Assembly: GCA_944326585.1 (NCBI GenBank)
Contig: CALVEN010000003.1
Location: forward strand, 1-64,000
From: Candidatus Gastranaerophilales bacterium
GTDB taxonomy: Bacteria; Cyanobacteriota; Vampirovibrionia; Gastranaerophilales; Gastranaerophilaceae
Length of the DNA: 64,000 bases
Direction of reading: 5' to 3'
The position numbers and the translations under genes are program-made. This document shows, one piece after another, positions 61,754 through 64,000 of the stretch. The notes beneath the pieces were generated by a model that saw nothing but the letters and a program-made list of their open reading frames with translations, did not search any database and had not been told where the DNA came from. Every line of letters starts with the position of its first letter. The first letter of the stretch is position 1.

Positions 61754-63082
61754 ATGAAAATTATAATTTTTGGAGCAACGGAAGTCGGATGCCTTCTTGC
61801 AACGGAATTTTTTGAAGACCACGACATAACAATAATAGATAAAGAAGAAAACAGAACGGATGAATTTGACAAGCTTGATATAAGCTTTGTTCAGGGGAAT
61901 GCAACCGATACAAATGTTTTGAAGCAGGCTGACATAAGAAATGCCGATGTTTTTATAGCCTGCACAGGCATAGATGAAGCAAATATAGTAGCCTGTCTTG
62001 CGGCAAAAAAAGTCGGAGGAGTGAGGACAATTTGTTTCGTAAGCAAAGGCGAATACAAAAATACCCTCAATACAAGCGACTATTGCGACTTTTTCATAGA
62101 TTACATAATCTGGCCGGAAGAATTGTTAACTCAGGATATTTTCAGAATTGTCACGGTAGCACACGCGCTGGATGTCGAAAACTTTGCGGACGGCAAGGCA
62201 AGGCTTCTGGAGTACAAAGTTCAGCCGGGGCTTTCTATAATCAACCAAAAATTGAAAGATATCGGATTTACAAAAGATACGATTATCGTAGGGCTTACGC
62301 GCGACAGCAAACTCTTTATCCCTAACGGCGACACGGAAATTCTGGAAGGCGACAAGCTTATTTTTATGGGTACACCGCACTCTCTGGATATTCTTGCGGG
62401 AACTTTTTTCCACGAAAAAGATCAGGTGAAAACCGCTGCCATTATCGGCGGAGGGAACGTCGGGGCAATGCTTGCAAAAAGTCTTGACGATTTAAAAATC
62501 AAAACGAAAATAATCGAAAAAGATTACGAAAGATGCCAATTTTTGGCGCAAACGCTTGAGAGAACCCTCGTAATCCACGGCGACGGTACAAATTTAAAAA
62601 TCCTTGACGAAGAGGATATCGGCTCAAGCGACATTGTGATAAGCGTTACAAATAATGACGAAAGAAACCTTTTATGCTCGCTTTTGTGCAAGCAGCTCGG
62701 CGTAAAACGTGTAATTGCGCGTGTCGCAAAGGTTTTGAATATACCTTTATTTGAAAAAGTCGGAATTGATATCGCGATTTCTCCGAAAAATTCAGCTATA
62801 AACGAAGTTAAAAACGATTTGGAAGAAAACGACGTTGACATTCTGGCAACAGTAGAGCAGGGGCAGGGCGAGGTGCTGGAAATATGCGTCAGAGAAGAAT
62901 TTAACGACAAAATGATTATGGAATTAAAACTTCCGGCAAGAGCCATAATAGGCGCTATTCACAGAAAAAATTTCGTAATAATTCCGAAAGGCGATACAAA
63001 AATACGAACCGGCGATGTTTTGATTACGTTTACGATGGCGGAAAATGCCGATACGATTAAAGAATTCTTCAAGGTGGGATAA
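61754..63082 (+). CDS. trkA: Trk potassium transport regulator TrkA
   Basis: The cytoplasmic gating subunit of the Trk potassium channel, 442 residues with two RCK (RossmanN + TrkA_C) units. NAD/ATP-binding GATEVGCLLATEFF (about 6) with FVQGNATDTNVLKQADI (about 39); second GGGNVGAMLAKSLDD (about 236) with VIHGDGTNLKILDEEDIG (about 274). Both halves end with a TrkA_C domain (about 140-220 and 370-440). Stop and the trkH start overlap by one base (TAATG). Confidence 0.96.
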   Translation: MKIIIFGATEVGCLLATEFFEDHDITIIDKEENRTDEFDKLDISFVQGNATDTNVLKQADIRNADVFIACTGIDEANIVACLAAKKVGGVRTICFVSKGEYKNTLNTSDYCDFFIDYIIWPEELLTQDIFRIVTVAHALDVENFADGKARLLEYKVQPGLSIINQKLKDIGFTKDTIIVGLTRDSKLFIPNGDTEILEGDKLIFMGTPHSLDILAGTFFHEKDQVKTAAIIGGGNVGAMLAKSLDDLKIKTKIIEKDYERCQFLAQTLERTLVIHGDGTNLKILDEEDIGSSDIVISVTNNDERNLLCSLLCKQLGVKRVIARVAKVLNIPLFEKVGIDIAISPKNSAINEVKNDLEENDVDILATVEQGQGEVLEICVREEFNDKMIMELKLPARAIIGAIHRKNFVIIPKGDTKIRTGDVLITFTMAENADTIKEFFKVG

Positions 63083-64000
63083 TGCGCTTAAACTATTTAT
63101 TTTATGCAATAGGGCTGGTTATAAAATACGTCGGGATAACACTTTTAATCCCCGTTCTTGTGGCACTTTATTATAAAGACTTTTATTCCGTCCTGCCATT
63201 TTTAAGCTCAGGCATTATTTCAATAATCATCGGGAGTCTGTTTAAACGATTAGGCAATGCAAACGGTCGAATTGAAAACTTAAACGACATAAAAAAATCC
63301 GAAGCATTGTTTGTAGTTGCCGTATCGTGGATAATTTTCGGGATACAGGCAGCTTTGCCGTTTTTATTTTACGGAATAAATTTTGTTGACGGATTATTTG
63401 AATCCGTATCAGGGATAACTACAACAGGCGCAACGATATTAACGCACTTTAATTATCCGAAAGCCTTCTTTTTCTGGCGGTCATTTACACAATGGCTTGG
63501 CGGTATGGGGATTATAGTGTTGTTCGTTGCGGTACTTCCGCAGTTCGCGGTTGCCGGACGCCAGATGTTTTTTGCGGAAGCTCCAGGGCCTGTAGAGGAA
63601 AAGTTATCTCCGAGGATACGAAATACGGCGTCAGCGCTGTGGGGGATTTATGCGGGGCTGACAATTCTTGCGGCGGTGCTGTTATCGTTTGCGGGAATGC
63701 CGAAATTCGATGCCGTGTGTAACGCAATGTCAACCCTTGCGGCAGGCGGATTTTCACCCAATGCGCAGAGCACTATGGGGTATCATTCAAATTTAATCAC
63801 ATGGATTTTGACGTTTTTCATGTTTTTGGCGGGAGCAAGTTTTATTCTGCAATTAAGAGCAATAAAGCAGAAAAATCCGTTTGTGATGTTCAAAAGCGAA
63901 GAATTCAGGGTTTATACGTATATAATCGTGATTTTATCGGGCTTAATTGCGGCGGCACTGTATTTTAACGACCATTACAATGTATTTGACGCAATAACCG
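63082..64000 (+). CDS. trkH: Trk potassium uptake protein TrkH (partial, cut by window end)
   Basis: The pore subunit of the potassium transporter; the first 306 residues are visible, then the window ends. The translation begins MRLNYLFYAIGLVIKYVG. The first selectivity filter is in ESVSGITTTGATILTHF (about 116-132), preceded by GIQAALPFLFYGINFVDGL. The second pore loop is in NAMSTLAAGGFSPNAQST (about 213-230). Membrane helices are as expected. It is translationally coupled to trkA. Confidence 0.93.
   Translation, partial: MRLNYLFYAIGLVIKYVGITLLIPVLVALYYKDFYSVLPFLSSGIISIIIGSLFKRLGNANGRIENLNDIKKSEALFVVAVSWIIFGIQAALPFLFYGINFVDGLFESVSGITTTGATILTHFNYPKAFFFWRSFTQWLGGMGIIVLFVAVLPQFAVAGRQMFFAEAPGPVEEKLSPRIRNTASALWGIYAGLTILAAVLLSFAGMPKFDAVCNAMSTLAAGGFSPNAQSTMGYHSNLITWILTFFMFLAGASFILQLRAIKQKNPFVMFKSEEFRVYTYIIVILSGLIAAALYFNDHYNVFDAIT

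Noticed and set aside
63492-63757. Frames of 76 and 81 residues near the window end
   Set aside because: They are out-of-frame shadows of trkH, which runs uninterrupted to 64000.
1-64000. tRNA, rRNA or riboswitch genes
   Set aside because: Reading the gaps by eye I found no cloverleaf with a TTCGA-type loop, no rRNA and no recognisable riboswitch; a covariance-model search would be needed to exclude them.

Overview
The window looks like chromosome of a low-GC, non-photosynthetic relative of cyanobacteria, most likely the gut lineage Melainabacteria/Vampirovibrionia (order Gastranaerophilales). The strongest sign is the RNA polymerase beta' subunit, split into rpoC1 and rpoC2 with a large insertion in the trigger loop of rpoC2, an arrangement typical of cyanobacteria. 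Several type IV pilin-like proteins carry the helix FTLAEVLITLGIIG, which I associate with this lineage. No photosynthesis or respiratory chain genes are present. Ferredoxin, ATP-dependent PEP carboxykinase, a membrane pyrophosphatase and a GltA/NfnB-type flavoprotein suit a fermentative anaerobe. The taxonomic call is inference from gene content.

Layout. 0.4-3.6 kb: ilvC, a YhaM-like nuclease and two tandem thymidylate-kinase paralogues, bracketed by inverted repeats. 4.1-9.9 kb: a winged-helix protein, gatC-pyrG-MFS transporter (minus), and an alternative sigma factor with prepilin peptidase (plus). 10.2-12.2 kb: dnaA-ruvA. 12.5-19 kb: a pseudopilin, a secreted thioredoxin, a second sigma factor, deoB, a 58-residue ferredoxin and pckA. 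19.5-24.6 kb: a secreted protein, a GH57 enzyme, a cysteine-cluster protein and a HEAT-repeat/membrane pair. 24.6-31.7 kb: tRNA, ribosome and translation quality-control genes (zinc-ribbon/Asn-Arg-rich protein, rimM, trmD, dtd, rlmN), a pilin-like gene and an acyl-CoA dehydratase activase. 31.8-37.1 kb: small lineage proteins, two GT2 glycosyltransferases, a pseudopilin and a DUF3137 protein. 37.2-46.2 kb: rpoB-rpoC1-rpoC2. 47-54.8 kb: hppA, a pilin-like gene, a PepT-like peptidase and mutS2. 54.9-60.4 kb: the GltA/NfnB-like gene, two envelope proteins, a long coiled protein and a lytic transglycosylase. 60.7-64 kb: MTA phosphorylase, YggT, TrkA and TrkH (cut by the window end).

The most striking non-gene signal is a dispersed, modular repeat family that fills most long intergenic gaps. 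Matched inverted copies flank the ilvC operon, a 9-kb block, and the rpoBC block. Two paralogous pilin-like genes, at 27.3-28.3 and 49.7-51.0 kb, have a strong promoter, a ribosome-binding site and an ATG, followed within 20 bases by a homopolymeric G tract. Repeat-derived sequence then leads into the pilin signal. One tract has 10 Gs and is in frame. The other has 9 Gs and is out of frame, but adding one G would open a single reading frame from that ATG to the stop. This looks like a slipped-strand (phase-variation) switch on a cell-surface or secretion pilin, and is the best candidate here for an undescribed system. A 575-bp element with 16-bp terminal inverted repeats and two long perfect hairpins lies upstream of rpoB.
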